Shown piece by piece: positions 11,608 through 23,740 of a stretch of 64,000 nucleotides of DNA. Under the pieces are notes generated by a model, which had not been told where the DNA came from, ran no database searches, and was given only the letters and a program-made list of their open reading frames with translations. Positions within the stretch are counted from its first letter, which is position 1. Each line of letters starts with the position of its first letter. The translations under genes were made by a program, and so were the position numbers. This DNA is from Nereocystis luetkeana (Eukaryota; Sar; Phaeophyceae; Laminariales; Laminariaceae): contig JARUPZ010000017.1 in the NCBI GenBank assembly GCA_031213475.1, positions 1,520,669 to 1,584,668 of the forward strand, read 5' to 3'.

Positions 11608-11865
11608 TGTTGATTGATCTCCATAGGTATAGACGCAGCTGGCATGGGAACGCGTGGTTGACTCCACACAATAACACGGAACTTCTCTTATATATATTAT
11701 TACGTATCAGTGCTGTCGAGTGACTCAGGTGGCGGCGCATCCACACGATTATCCATCACATTGCAGGCACAATTAATCTCCTGCTCTTATAATCCCACAT
11801 CAATATATGGAACTCCCTGATACTAAATGAAACATCTACGTCGTGTCTATTGAGCACAGTCAATA
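11608..11865 (-). repeat. 5' LTR of the copia element
   Basis: 258 bp; as the upstream LTR on the element strand it should hold the promoter and the transcript start. Three substitutions separate it from the 3' LTR. The sequence just inside it (11,584-11,607) has no primer-binding site that I can match to a tRNA 3' end. Confidence 0.95.
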
Positions 11866-11884
11866 ACTGTTTACAACTTAGATA

Positions 11885-12400
11885 CACTCTCCACTTTGCT
11901 CGGGCGACTTGAAATTATGGGCCGTCGTTATGGTAAAAGCTACGCCACTTGAGCTCAGACGACGTGAGGTTACGTGCCGTAGGTATGGGAAAAATCTGTG
12001 CCACGTGTGCATACACGTGAGGATTTGAGCGGTCGCTGCGGCAAATGATTTACTTTGATTTCTCAGACGACGTGAGATAGTGTCCCGTCATCGCCGAAAA
12101 GGTAGGCTGTGGGAGGCAGAAGATCGTACCCTGCGCCGTAGTACGGTGTTTTGTCTAACATTTATCGCGAAGACTGTGCCAGTTTTGCCCAGACGACGTA
12201 AGGTAGCGTTATATGCTGTCACCGTGGCAAACGGCTCTGGCATGTAGGCCTAGACGACCTGAGGTTTTGTGCCGTCGCTGCGTCAAAGGATTTGCCATGT
12301 TAGCGCAGACAACGAGAGGTTGGGTGCCGTCGTCGTCGTAAAGGCAGGCGGTGGGTGGCAGAGGATCATACCCTGCTCCGTAGCAGTGTGCTCGTGTTTG
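11885..12400. repeat. Minisatellite with ~60-bp units and ~245-bp higher-order period
   Basis: Diverged units of roughly 60 bp share CAGACGACGTGAGGT followed by GTGCCGTCGCTG. A longer block containing GGTAGGCTGTGGGAGGCAG and ATCGTACCCTGC recurs 245 bp later (about 12,062 and 12,307), which is a higher-order period. The copia element inserted immediately to its left. Confidence 0.75.
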
Positions 12401-13970
12401 ACGTATACTTTCCGTGATAATCACGGCCTGGGTGCTACGATAAAACCGAAGAGCACATGAACTTTGTATGGTATACGATGCGCGCCTGGTTGGTATGTTG
12501 ATCCGGCTCGTATTTAGACACAGCTCTGTGTATGGCATAGAGGAGCAAACGGGCATGTACGCTCGCCGTACCCTTGTGCGGTCAGTCTCAGCTTTGCAGC
12601 TTTGCAGCTTTGTAGCTTTGTAGATTGTCACTACATTTTGGTAGTTCTCTACGATGAACTAGCTGTTAGTCCTTTATCGGTACAGTGTATGATACTGGGA
12701 GTAAACATACATGCGAGGTAACGGTATAAACAAATGCAAAACTATCGTTCATCGGTGTAAGCTAAATGTGTATCCGTACGATAGTATATCTGCTCCGGTA
12801 TTTTTGCAGAGTTCAGCTTTGTTTCATACCCTATTAATAGTATCCAAGAGTGTATATTTACCCTTTATTTTGCACTCGTGCGACGCTGTATTTGATTCGG
12901 TGTGTCGGATGAGTATTTCTTTGTTTCACGCACGCTCTCTACGAGTATTAATAGTACTACTGCGGTATCCTGATTGCTGCTGTTTTCGGAAGGGCGAATG
13001 ACAGAAGAAACTGATAAGAAGCATATAGGGGTAATATCAGAACTTGTCTACATGTCAAGGTTGAATTCTCTCGTGCGCAACACCTGCGCACGCTCCTCGA
13101 GCCCGAATTAACATATATCAACACATCTTAAAAGCTCTCTGCGGATACACACTTGCCGATTATCCGGTACGTGCTTAAAGCCAGAAATACATATATATCA
13201 AGATATCTCAGTCAACCTCTTTATACATCTGTGAAGATTATCCGGTACGTGCTTCAAGCCAGGGAATCAACCGCGATACCGGGTGTAGCAACTGTGATAT
13301 GTGACCGAAACAAACTGGTTGAATACGCTAACCGAGGCGGTACTGAGAGCGTGTGGGATGGATATTGTACGCGTGACAACAAATCTGAACCTTAACCACG
13401 ACACTAGGAATAGTCAAAGCAACAGGTAGTGTAAAATCCCACCGAAAGTAGGTACGTATCGTTTACCAGTGGATGAACCGCAGTGATAGCCACAGGACCG
13501 AGTGGATGAGGCTACTCTGCGATGTCTTGCGTTCGCTCAGCCGAGAGAAACGCAAGGGGGGAGGTGGGGATATCCAAGCTAAGGGGATTCCTATAGGCGG
13601 TCAACACAGCACACCCCTATATACGATGAAAATGCGAATCTACTCCACGGGTATCTTACGTGAGGGGGCTGCTTTCGGCGACCGTTGAGTACGATGAAAG
13701 GGTTCTTACAGCAAGCCCAAAACAATGACTTGGTTTTTGTATGTTGTACCTCCATCGGTCACATTGTATGTTGTACCTCCATAAACGCCCCTCTCCCGAA
13801 CCACGCATCGCGCGGCACTACGCGTGTCGCGCCGTCGCGTCGTTCTTTTCAGCGAGGGTGTCCCCCTCTTTCACCTCCCGGTCATACGGTGGCGGTCGGT
13901 TTGAGGTGGGGGAAGGCCAACACCGAAACCCCGAGATCTCGGTTGAAGCTCGACTCGGCGTTTCCTTGCA
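12401..13970. other. Non-coding stretch with small direct repeats
   Basis: No gene recognised. TTATCCGGTACGTGCTT occurs at about 13,159 and 13,235. TGTATGTTGTACCTCCAT occurs twice near 13,738-13,782. TTTGCAGCTTTGCAGC-type short repeats lie near 12,595. Confidence 0.5.
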
Positions 13971-13974
13971 ATAA

Positions 13975-15035
13975 CGGTGGCCGGTCAATCCTTTTCCTAT
14001 TAAGGAAGAGTCGACAAGATTAGCTACCTCGTCCCCCTTCCCCACCAGATCTACAGGACGGAAGCCCTCTCCGGTGGACCCTTTGTTGCCCCCCACCGGA
14101 GCACCGTTCTTGAAGTCGTCTACTGGGTCTGCAGGCCCTCTTTCGTCTTCGCGTACGCCACTCCACGTGCGCCGCGCTCCTTCGGCTCCAGTGGAACAGG
14201 AAAAACCTGGTACTGCCCGTCGGGCCAGTGGTGACTCCACAGCCTCCGGTCAAATCAACCGGACAGCATACCCGTTAAATTCGGAAGAATCGCAGCTCTC
14301 ATCAAGCAGAACGGGCTCAGAGCCCCCTGCCCCCTCTGGTCCAGGACAGAGATCACCGGGCGCAGTAAGAGAAGCTTCTGGCGATTTTTTGTCTACGGGC
14401 AATGGTGACACTGAGCCAGAATACGTGGAACCGGACTCGCCTCGTGCACCAGGGGCTCAGTGTTCTCAGAGAAGCACACCCCCCCACACACACACCGCAA
14501 CGGCGGCCACCGACGACTCGACATCTTCGGTCTTTGACTCTTCTCTCGAGTATTCAACGGAGCGGGTGGTACTTTTCTGGCAGCCCCCCTCCTATTTTTC
14601 GAAGTGGCCTCCCTCGGTTTTAGTCATTGACGGAGTGACATATTCCTGCGCGGAGCAGTATATGATGGCTGAAAAGGCTCGCCTTTTCTGCTCCACGACA
14701 CAGCGGAGCGGATTATGGCCTCGCCATACCCTCGCGAGTTTAAACGCCTCTGTCGAGGCGTGCATAACTTCGACTGCGCTACCTGGGACCGCGTTCGGGG
14801 AGACGCCGTCCTTGCTGGTTCCTTTGCCAAATTACAGCAGCGGAAGCAGCAGCAGCAGCAGCAAGCAACAACAGCAAGCAACAACAGCAGCAGCAAACCT
14901 GACAGGCGACGGCCAGCAGCGGCAGCACGACCTGCCGTAGCCCGTACCCGACGACGATCCCGGTCGCTATGTTCAGTTGGCTGTAGCAGCAGGCATGGCT
15001 GCTCCTACTCACGTGTGCAGAGCTCTCATAACTGA
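13975..15035 (+). pseudogene. NADAR (YbiA-like) domain protein, frameshifted
   Basis: NADAR proteins are N-glycosidases that act on ADP-ribosyl or riboflavin-precursor substrates. The frame is open from about 13,978 without a clear ATG. A long serine/proline/threonine-rich region runs to about 14,560. It is followed by the start of the NADAR fold: FWQPPSYFSKWPP, then VIDGVTYSCAEQYMMAEKA with the conserved glutamate. Near 14,686-14,694 the frame shifts by one base and the domain continues in another frame (ERIMASPYPREFKRLCRGV, then FDCATWDRVRGD and GSFAKLQQ, from 14,706). A CAG/CAA tract (about 14,830-14,900) then replaces the expected C-terminal part with its conserved glutamate/tryptophan motifs. 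Seen directly: motifs and frame change. Family knowledge: the fold assignment. Inference: loss of function. It has no neighbours to suggest a pathway. Confidence 0.75.
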
Positions 15036-16380
15036 GTTTTCACCCACGATATAGTGCGATATAAAATCCGGGAATATTTCACTTTTACAATTCGGTATTA
15101 CGTAGAAGAAATGCATACGGCTAAGGCTCTCACGCCCTCCTGTACTGAGCTACTCTAGAACACCGCAACCGCAGCCAGCCGCAACCTATCTATGCATGCC
15201 CGGCGACCACCAACCAGCTACAGGCTGCAGCAGCCCATGCGCGGCGAGGATCTAGCCCACGTTGCTGTCTGTACCAGCAGCAGCAGCGGAAGTATCATCA
15301 TCAGCAGCAGCAGCAGCAATGATGACTATTATTATTGCTCAATATACTCTACCTCTTGGCATGCCCAAGTAAAATTCAATCGTACGGCTGTAGGCTACCA
15401 CTTGTCCGTAAATATAAGGACCGTTTAGATTTATTGAAGTTGTGAAATCAACCCTTACACCAAGCCTCACACAGCAACTGCAGTGGTGGGGAACATTAAA
15501 TATTAAACGCTGGGGGGACCTGGGACAACGAAAACTTGCTTCTTGTGCCAAGGTCACAGTTAGTTGACAATTTTATGTTATGATAGTGGTGGGGCGTGTT
15601 TCTCGCTGCAGTATGGAAGAAGCAAAAACTTTCTCAGCCCAAGTAGTAATTTTTACATTTGTTTTTACGAGCAGATTACACGGTAGCAACAATGTGGATT
15701 TGAGTGCGGTTAAAAGTGGCAGAAATCCCATGACCCAGAGCATATACTCGTACTCCCATAACAACAGCAGTGTTTTGACCTCTACTAGACAACTATTGCC
15801 GCGGCAGAAGACGTATTGTATATACCATGTGGCCTTTCCGGCTATTTCTCTGTGATTTTGTTGTTGTTGTTGTTGTTTTATTAATATTAATAGTCTGATT
15901 TACGAACCTCATCCATGGCAACCATACGGTGATGACGACGAAGTATGGAGAGAAAACTCCACCCGCATTACACCTCTCCAGCATTCGTCGATCAAACGTT
16001 CTTTAGCCTGACAGAGCCTGAATATATATTTTTAATCTAGATATTCAGGAAAATACGATTTCCGTTTTTTTGTTGGCCTGACTTGACAAAAATACGAGAC
16101 ATGATATTGCGGCGGACTAAATAAAGGTCATTATAGCCCCTAGAAGCAGTCGTAGTGCGTAGATGAGCGGGGATGCAACTTTTTTTTGTAGCCGCCGAAC
16201 CACTACGTGTGGTGTGATATGTTCAACCAGGCATGCGTAATTCTCCAGCCGGAACCGGAAAATTCATGTCAATAAGCTTCCTGCATTATTAGTAAGACCG
16301 TCTTTCGGCATATATATATATTAAGGCTGTTTGGCCGCGACCACACTCATTGGTGACCTTTTGGGAGAATACATTTATTT
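15036..16380. other. Non-coding stretch
   Basis: No gene recognised. It has (AGC)n tracts near 15,270-15,320 and a (GTT)n tract near 15,860-15,875. Confidence 0.5.
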
Positions 16381-16619
16381 AAGAAATTCTTAGAATTCCG
16401 TTTTGTTTTGGAGTTTGTGCCCCCGAAAATAAAAACATTTAGCACCTCACCTGCTAGCGAGCGTGAAAGAGCGCGCGGCGGGACTGCAACCCGCCTACAG
16501 AGTACCAGGTACCTGGTATCAGATATCATCGTGTGAGAGAATACATTAATATTATTGTGTGATCGGCCTCGAACAGCCTTGTTGCGAGGCCATCAAAGAT
16601 TTCTCGAGATTTGTTACTA

Positions 16620-16724
16620 TTACGGGGGACCACAGTTAATAGGACCAAATGTTGTTAGTAAAAATAGTCAAATATATAGGTTTTTATGTATACCATAGGT
16701 CCCATTAACTATGGTCCCCCGTAA
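16620..16724. mobile_element. TA-MITE copy 2
   Basis: 105 bp with ends TTACGGGGGACC and GGTCCCCCGTAA, flanked by TA on both sides (16,618-16,619 and 16,725-16,726). The matching places in copy 2 (about 37,645) and in the inverted fragment (about 345) lack it. It is therefore a true insertion that came after the duplication, or was lost from the others. Confidence 0.92.
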
Positions 16725-17269
16725 TACTGTAGTAAGTATGAAATTACTCTAAAAGCTCGTAGCCCGGGGCTGTTCAATCCATACACTAACAAATTGTATA
16801 AACACATTTATTTCTCCACGATTCAAGAGCCATCCTTACCTACCGGCCGGAGGGTAGCAAACGAAAATAAATGACCTACCCCTACCTCTATTTTTCGATT
16901 GCCAAAATATATGATCGTGTGGGGCAATGTGGTGTCGAGATTGTGGTTGTTTGTGGTACTGCAGCTGTGCTGTAGACCTTCGGCCGGAGGTTGGTTCACT
17001 GCGGAACGGTGGGCGGGTTGTGGTTTCACAACACAAATAAATGCCGAAGAACCCAAAAACCCACAAGTCATCAGCATAATATCAACTGCTGGGAGTGCCC
17101 GTTATTATTGATAGTAGTAGCAGCGTGGGAAAAGGCTCAATTCGAGGCGAGAGTCGAGGAGAGATAAATAGGCTGCAATATTTTAAAGATATAGTTGTGC
17201 AAGGCATGCACCATAACGTAGTGGCGAGGAGGGAGAAGAGTCTATACTTTGGATTTGAGTCACGACGAC

Positions 17270-17890
17270 AACATGAAGAAGAGAGAGAGAAAAAAGAGCG
17301 GCTGTGATAAATGTGATGAGAAAAAACAACTGCTCTGCCAAATCCTCCCGTTGAATGATGTCGGTTCGGAACTGCTTGTTGTATCGTCGTATGTAGTATA
17401 TAATTTCCCCTGCTGCGTCGTTGCTCTTCACGAAACAAGCGCAACGACAGCCGTCAACTAACTGAAGGCGTCGGTTTTTCCGTCGATGAGAGCCACGAGA
17501 CCACTATATACTATACTACGAGAAGGAAGGGGTGAAAGGGACGAGACGACCGTCGGTGACCACATCTTGTCCAGAAGAAGATTGCTGAGGGTAAAACTTT
17601 CTCCGGTGGAAAGTAGAGACATGATAAAACGACAATAATACCATGGTATGTGAATATTTATTATGAGAAGGAGAGACAAAAGAGCGAAGAGAACAAATAA
17701 ATGTGACTAGAAAAAACCCCCTGCTGTGTGTTAAATTAAATACTCCGTAGAATTACGCCGGTATTGAATTGTTATGGCACCCTTTCCCCTGTTGCGTCGA
17801 CATTAATTACGAAGCAAGCACACGACAGCCGTCGACCTATAAAGTCAAATGGCTGAAGGTTTCGATTCTTCCGTCGATCGCCCAAAAAAA
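17270..17890. repeat. ~400-bp local tandem repeat in copy 1
   Basis: Two diverged blocks (about 17,270-17,500 and 17,680-17,890) share GAGAGA...AGAGCG, the CTGCTG/TGCGTCG region, CGACAGCCGTC and GCTTC/GTTTTTCCGTCGAT in the same order. Copy 2 has one such block (about 38,200-38,430). Confidence 0.6.
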
Positions 17891-18939
17891 GAGCCAGCGA
17901 CCAGATATCATGTGAAGTAATAGCATCCCCGTCATCATACTTCGCAGGCGTTATCGCCTCACTGCGTAACGATTCACTCGCCCCTTTCATCCAGAAGACA
18001 TCCGGCAAGCAAACAGCCAACAAACACGCGAAGAGCTTTAATATGTGAGTGACCAGATCAAAGTTGGATGACACCCCTCGCAGCATTACAGCAGTAGTAG
18101 TAGTAGTAGTTATAGTCTGTCCTTAGATCTTCGCTGTCGTTTATTATGCCACGTCAAGTCGTTGAATAGACGCTTCCGGTGTTTCATTAAATAATATCAA
18201 AAACTTGGTGTTCGACTGAGTTTATTGCTGCCTTTTGCTTCTTGCAGATGTTTTCATGGTCCCTACTGTGTGTGAGTTTATTGACGTATCTACGTAGTAC
18301 ATCATCTATCTGTTGTCTTGCAGAGGCGACAGCGATGACTGGGAGTAGGCTAGCCACCACTCTTCCTGCGCGCAGGTTGATATGGCCGATGTGACTGGTG
18401 GTGTATGCTATTCAGCAGCAGAGGAGGTGCCCCTAACTACAGTAGTTAGTAGTAGTAATAGTATCTACAGCAGCAGTAGTAAATGTTTCCGAGGCTTCTA
18501 ACCTTTATCTACTCGATACACCACACCGCGCACGCTACGACAGATGATACTACTATTTTCACCTCAAACCGTTCTTTCTACCGGTCGACATCCACCTCAA
18601 CAACCACTGTCGGTGCCGCTTCTTCAATCAATCCTATAATAGCGAGGGCACTTCTCAACCGAAGAACCACTACTCCAATCCAGCCGTACATTAGCATCAA
18701 TCTGTACTCAAAATCATTCGTTGGTTCAATATGGTCTGAATAATACCTACTTCAACTACTACTGCCACTGCTACTTCTACTACTTCTACCACTACTACTC
18801 CTATTATTACTACTACCTACCTGTAGACCATGCGATTACGTAACAGAGAGAACGTGCACTATCTTCGCGTTTTTGGGTGGGAAACATAGCTCCTAATGGG
18901 AATATCCTCAATAAACTGCAAGGGCACCCCTATCGTGGA

Positions 18940-19610
18940 GCATGTGAAACCTCGGCGGTAACCGCGTTCCTCCCTCGCGCTCTCCTCGCAAACTGAGGCG
19001 CTGCTGCGATATGTTTCGCAGATGAACAGCTTTCCTCCGCTCTTTTCGACCTCATCGCACGACCATTCCGTGGACTCGGAGATAAAAAACAGTTCAAGCG
19101 TTTAATTTTTCCTCGCCCCCTCCAGCTACGTGAGCACCTCGCGCACGTCATGTTACCAGCGCTAGGCGTGTGGCCCGTGCCTCCTCGCGCACACGATTTG
19201 CCTGTTATAGCGCCAGGCGCGTGCCTCGGGCCTCATTGCTAACTACGCTCGCAAGAAGCAGTATCATGGTTGGGGTTCGGTTCTTCTCGCGGGGAGGGAG
19301 AGATAAAGATGAAGACGTTAAGCAAAACATATAAGATTATCCCGAGCAAGGGAAAAACTCGTACAACACATTACACAGACCTTGGAGTGATCGACGTGGG
19401 TCAGTGTTCCTCTCCCAAAGGATGCTAATAATAGTTAATTGATATCCTGGACAGCAGTCACAAAAACGTTCTATTGCCTCCCGTGCCACCAGCATATATT
19501 CATATATATGCCTAGCGTTGTTACTCGTATATATATATATACATACATGTGTATCACATTCATCATGCCTCGTGCCTGAAACCGCTGTCAAAATAGTCCT
19601 ACTGCTAAAA
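18940..19610. other. Conserved non-coding segment shared by both copies
   Basis: Matches 42,500-43,210 (for example CACGACCATTCCGTGGACTC in both). No open frame is conserved between the copies, so it is treated as non-coding. Confidence 0.6.
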
Positions 19611-20760
19611 ACCCTTCAGATATATTGATATTTAAGACGGGGTTACCCCCACCATGTCGCATACCACACATACATACACGATATTTTCCCAAATATGGGT
19701 GTTTGTTGGACTGCTGCTGCCGTAGTGATCGCATGTCTCAACTTGCTGACAACACGTAACTACCCCAAACAGAAAGTACCCTCCGACTATGTACATATAC
19801 TGTATCACACTAGGGTGGTAAGATAGCACACCCCCTCGGGCGATTTTCAAAGCTAGATTTTCTCGACAACGGGGAGGGCGTACTGAATACGACAACCGAG
19901 CAATGCGTCTACCTGGTATTTTACAACCTTCTCGACGAAATCTTTCCAAAGCCACCACTTACTTGCGTTGTGTGCGCCCCCCATGTTTTGTAGGAAGAGA
20001 CTGGGACTGAAACTTGTCTCAAGGAGCGTGGTATCTTACCACCCAGTGGGATAGTGTCATACGGTAGCTCGGTATTCGAACGATTGGAGCACCTGCCTTA
20101 TACAGAGTCAGTGGAGTTGTATTCAAATGTATGTGGTACATCATATCTGAGACAATGATGCCAGCCGTCCTGAGATTGTGACTGGCAATAGGTCCTGCAT
20201 CCCCCCGATGTGCAGTCATTGTCATACGACTAGTGTTCACGCGGTGATTGTTCTATCCACTCAAAAAACGGATTGGCATACTTTTCGCTCATTCATGCCT
20301 AATAATGCCATGTACTGCTACATCTATATGACCTTAGCACAAGTGACCTTTCTATCCATACGATCCCTTACGGGAGCCTACCAACGGCCATTGCCATAAT
20401 CATACTCTTTTAGCGTCAAACACTGTCGTGGTTTCGAGGCGTTCAACAACGACGGGGGTACTACGTTTGGGAAAAAAACTGTCTGGGCCATCACGGCGTC
20501 CTTACCAGCCCCATTTGAAGGAGGAGTACGTAACTTGTTGTGCTCTCTACATTGTTCGGCATAATACGTGGGTACTCGTACGAGATGCGTGTAGTGGTAG
20601 GGACATACATACATGTGTTTTGCCCCGCCAGCTTCGGCATTATCTTATTATACCTTTGGGGGACACGTACGAGCCTCAGAAAATATAGGGTGAACTTCTA
20701 GCTCGTAGAACGCCTCTTTCATCGACTAAAGAAGATAAAACCCAATAAATTGCCAATCAC
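19611..20760. other. Segment specific to copy 1, no gene seen
   Basis: No counterpart in copy 2 and no recognisable protein. A short piece at 20,660-20,715 is related to the dispersed repeat at 29,394-29,632. Confidence 0.45.
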
Positions 20761-20785
20761 GCAAATAATTACAAGTCATTCAATC

Positions 20786-20935
20786 CTATTTTTATTTTAT
20801 TTTTTTTCCATCCCATTTATTATCTTCGCACATCTTCTTCTCTCTCTCCTTCCAACTCGTAACTCAGATCCGGGGTCACATAGCAGGCTCTTCTCCCCCC
20901 TTCCCGCTACGGTACGTGCCTTCATTTTTTATCCT
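20786..20935 (-). mobile_element. SINE fragment (body only)
   Basis: Reverse-oriented body of the tRNA-derived SINE seen intact at 37,061-37,434. The rows TTATCTTCGCACATCTTC and CCCGCTACGGTACGTGCC match its complement, and the T-run at its left corresponds to the A-rich tail. Confidence 0.8.
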
Positions 20936-21564
20936 ATGCGGTGTGTTGTCTCATAACACTCAATGCCCCACAACAACAATCTCCGAATCACCATTTTTCA
21001 TCAGCAAATCATATACGCACACAGTCAACTACCAGGTACCTGGTATACTTCTGGATCATTCGCATATAGTTCCGATCACGAAATACGGATCTTGGTTGCA
21101 AATACGTACCTCGCTTTAATTCCGAGAGCAATTCCAAGTTGTATGTAAAAAATATATGTTGTTGTTGCCGAAACGCCTACTACTACGCGCGGGATCTCAA
21201 GGTCTTCCTGAGCGTGCTACGTAGCGTCTTCCCTGACAGTGACGCAATCGGGTGGGTGGGTGGGAGATTACGATCGATGTCGCCCCTTGCTATATCGCTA
21301 CTTCCCGATACTCCTACCGCCGACCTTCACATTCACTACTTACAGCTGCTGCTGCTGTTGCTACTACTACTGGTGTACCGATGCATGATGCTGCGTACGC
21401 CTGCCCAGTTTATCATATACGTGTAGTAGCTGTGTGCTGGTTCTATGATGCCCTCACCCCTGGCCAGGCATCTCCCTTTACTGGATCAACCCCCCCCCCC
21501 CCCCCCTCCCCCTTCACCGTTTTTTTGTAACTTTTGTTTCTGATCTGCCAAAACTCCAGACTGT

Positions 21565-21922
21565 CAGGCCAATTCTCATCCCATCGGATTCGCAGTCAGT
21601 TGGAAAAGTCCCTTTCAGCCTGTATATTCGCATGAGCTTTTGCCCCGGAAATAAATGTGAAGAATTGGTCCTTCTCACCTCAGAGTGTGTCGGAGTTCTC
21701 TCCACAATATCTATCTGTCTGAGGGTGTTTTCCCGCTTTTCGAGGGGACCAGTTGCAACAAATTACCGTCGGCACGTTTTCGATCCAACAATAAGGCGAC
21801 TATGATCGATCGCGATCGGGGATATGATCGAGAAGTATGCGTTTTTTTTCGATCCGATTGGGCGTCTGGACCGTGTTTGACGCAGTTGGATCGAAAACGT
21901 GCTTACGGCCATTATTTCCTGC

Positions 21923-22005
<83 letters not shown>

Positions 22006-22183
22006 ATCTCGGTGCCCCGAGAAGCGGGAAACACCCCCAGACAGTAGATCTTGAGAGAGAGAGATCCGACACATTCTGAGGCGAGAAGGACCGATGCCCT
22101 ACGTTTGTTTCCAGGTCAAGAGCTCTTTTGAAAGTTTTTTTTCAACTGACTGCTAATAATCCGACGGCATAAGAATTGGCCTG
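21565..22183. mobile_element. Foldback-type element with ~190-bp inverted arms
   Basis: The left arm begins CAGGCCAATTCTCAT and the right arm ends with its near complement ATAAGAATTGGCCTG. The arms run inward through GTCCTTCTC, GTGTCGGA and GGTGTTTTCCCGC for about 190 bp each. The centre holds a second inverted pair (GCACGTTTTCGATCCAAC and its complement) and a (CTAT)n microsatellite. There is no transposase and no convincing target duplication. It is absent from copy 2 of the duplication. Confidence 0.85.
21922..22005. repeat. (CTAT)n microsatellite
   Basis: About 21 uninterrupted tetranucleotide units inside the foldback element. Confidence 0.97.
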
Positions 22184-23344
22184 ATGCAAGTCTTCGATGA
22201 AATTATCAAACGAAACAAAACAATCTATCCACAAATATATACCAGGTACTACTGGTATTATTATTATTTCTCTTGCCATCCGACAATGTGCAGCATGATC
22301 TTCAACATGGATCACTCATAACTTTCCCGAAAGAAGAAAACCTCGGAAACAAAAGGAAATCCATGCACCAAGTCTACCTCCCTTCCGTGCCAACTTTATT
22401 ATTTTTTTTCAAAAACAGACTATCGATCAAAGATGCGTTTTCACGAGCTTTCACGTTTCAACACCAAACATAAATGGAAATGATAGAATCAACAGTTGGT
22501 TGCGAGCTTCCCCCACTCCGCTTCTAAGCCTGCACAACTCATACCTACCTTTCAAGATGAATGCATGCTGAATCCCTAAAATAAAACAATACGAGGCCTC
22601 CCGAGACTCCTCGTCAGTCAGTCGGTCGTACGCGCGCAATCCGACTTCCCGATTACTACGCGTAGGTGTTCCCACTACATCAAACAGCCCGAATTAAACC
22701 AGCGCAAAATCCAAAAGTCTACGCCACAAAAAAACCGAAGAAAGAAAAACTTCGCGTGCGCAAAAATACCCGCCTTTCAGCACGCCGCGGCTTTCGTCCT
22801 CCATCTAGAATCTCCATCTACCGCGGCACGGGGGCTCCGTCTGGGCGATTGCAACGACATCAACTCAACACCTTGTTCAACTCGAAAACACACTGAATGG
22901 AACAAGGGAGTGGTGTACAGTGTGAAAACATTATCGATGCTCAGTCTTCCTTGTATCAATATTCTTACAAGCAGGACCTGTGTGTTCTCCACTTCAAACA
23001 ATTGTTACGTACCTGGTATACTGTTGTAGACAAGATGGCTATTTTGACTACCGCATCGTTGACCAAACTGCAAAGAATAGACTACCGGTATTCTGTATTT
23101 GTTTCTGTTTATGTGCCACCCCGTGCATGCGTTTTCCTTTCATACAGTATATACAACGGTGGGAATAGAGGCGCGTGACAGATGCCTGGTACTCCAGCAA
23201 GCAGTGGCTGCTGTTCTTGAACACAAACAAATCCAAGGCCGAATTTCTGATAAACTAAATTCTTGAAGCATGTTGCGCACTGTGCTTGTTCACACCTACC
23301 GGCTGGAGCTACCATTGTATAACACAACTCCCCAATCGTGTATT

Positions 23345-23740
23345 AATTTGGGCGGTCGAGTGAAGTATTCCTAGCGTTAGAGTCAGGGGTTTAAATTCGG
23401 TACATGCTGAGTTGTTCCTCAAATGGCACGGCCTGTCGAGAGTTCGAGTCAGGGGTTCAAATGTCCCTCAAAATGAGTTTTTTCCCCCCTCATACATCAT
23501 CAGCTATCGAGATCGACTGTTCTGGCGTGGGTAGGCTCGATTCGACTCGAGCTGACGAGGACATGAAATGCTAAACCCTACTCGCGGTAAAAAACAATGC
23601 ACTTACTTGCTGTAGTGACGAGGGGAGAGAAGATCATACTATGTGACCCCGGGTTCTGAGTTACGACTGCTGTAGGAGGGAGAGAAAAACTATGGACGAA
23701 GGCAATCAATCGAATGGAATAAAACAAAAACCAACCCGCT
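23345..23740 (+). mobile_element. Old SINE relic in copy 1
   Basis: A decayed tRNA-like head (GGGCGGTCGAGTGAAGT ... GGGGTTTAAATTC) is followed by the SINE body (GCGTGGGTAGGCTCGATTCG ... TATGTGACCCCGGGTTCTGA). It has a partner at 43,946-44,340, so it predates the duplication. Confidence 0.65.

Larger units (their letters stand above)
5046..11870 (-). mobile_element. Complete copia-type LTR retrotransposon
   Basis: Two 258-bp direct repeats (5,051-5,308 and 11,608-11,865) differ at only three positions I can find. They are flanked by the perfect 5-bp target duplication ACTGT (5,046-5,050 and 11,866-11,870). On the minus strand the order is LTR, gag, protease, integrase, reverse transcriptase, RNase H, polypurine tract, LTR. 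Integrase ahead of reverse transcriptase defines Ty1/copia (Pseudoviridae-type) elements. LTR near-identity says the insertion is recent, yet pol carries two frameshifts and several in-frame stops, so this copy cannot make its full polyprotein unless some of them are bypassed. It landed beside a minisatellite array. Confidence 0.97.

Noticed and set aside
21922-22005. CRISPR-like array
   Set aside because: It is a simple tetranucleotide microsatellite without spacers, and the window is eukaryotic. No other regular repeat-spacer array is present.
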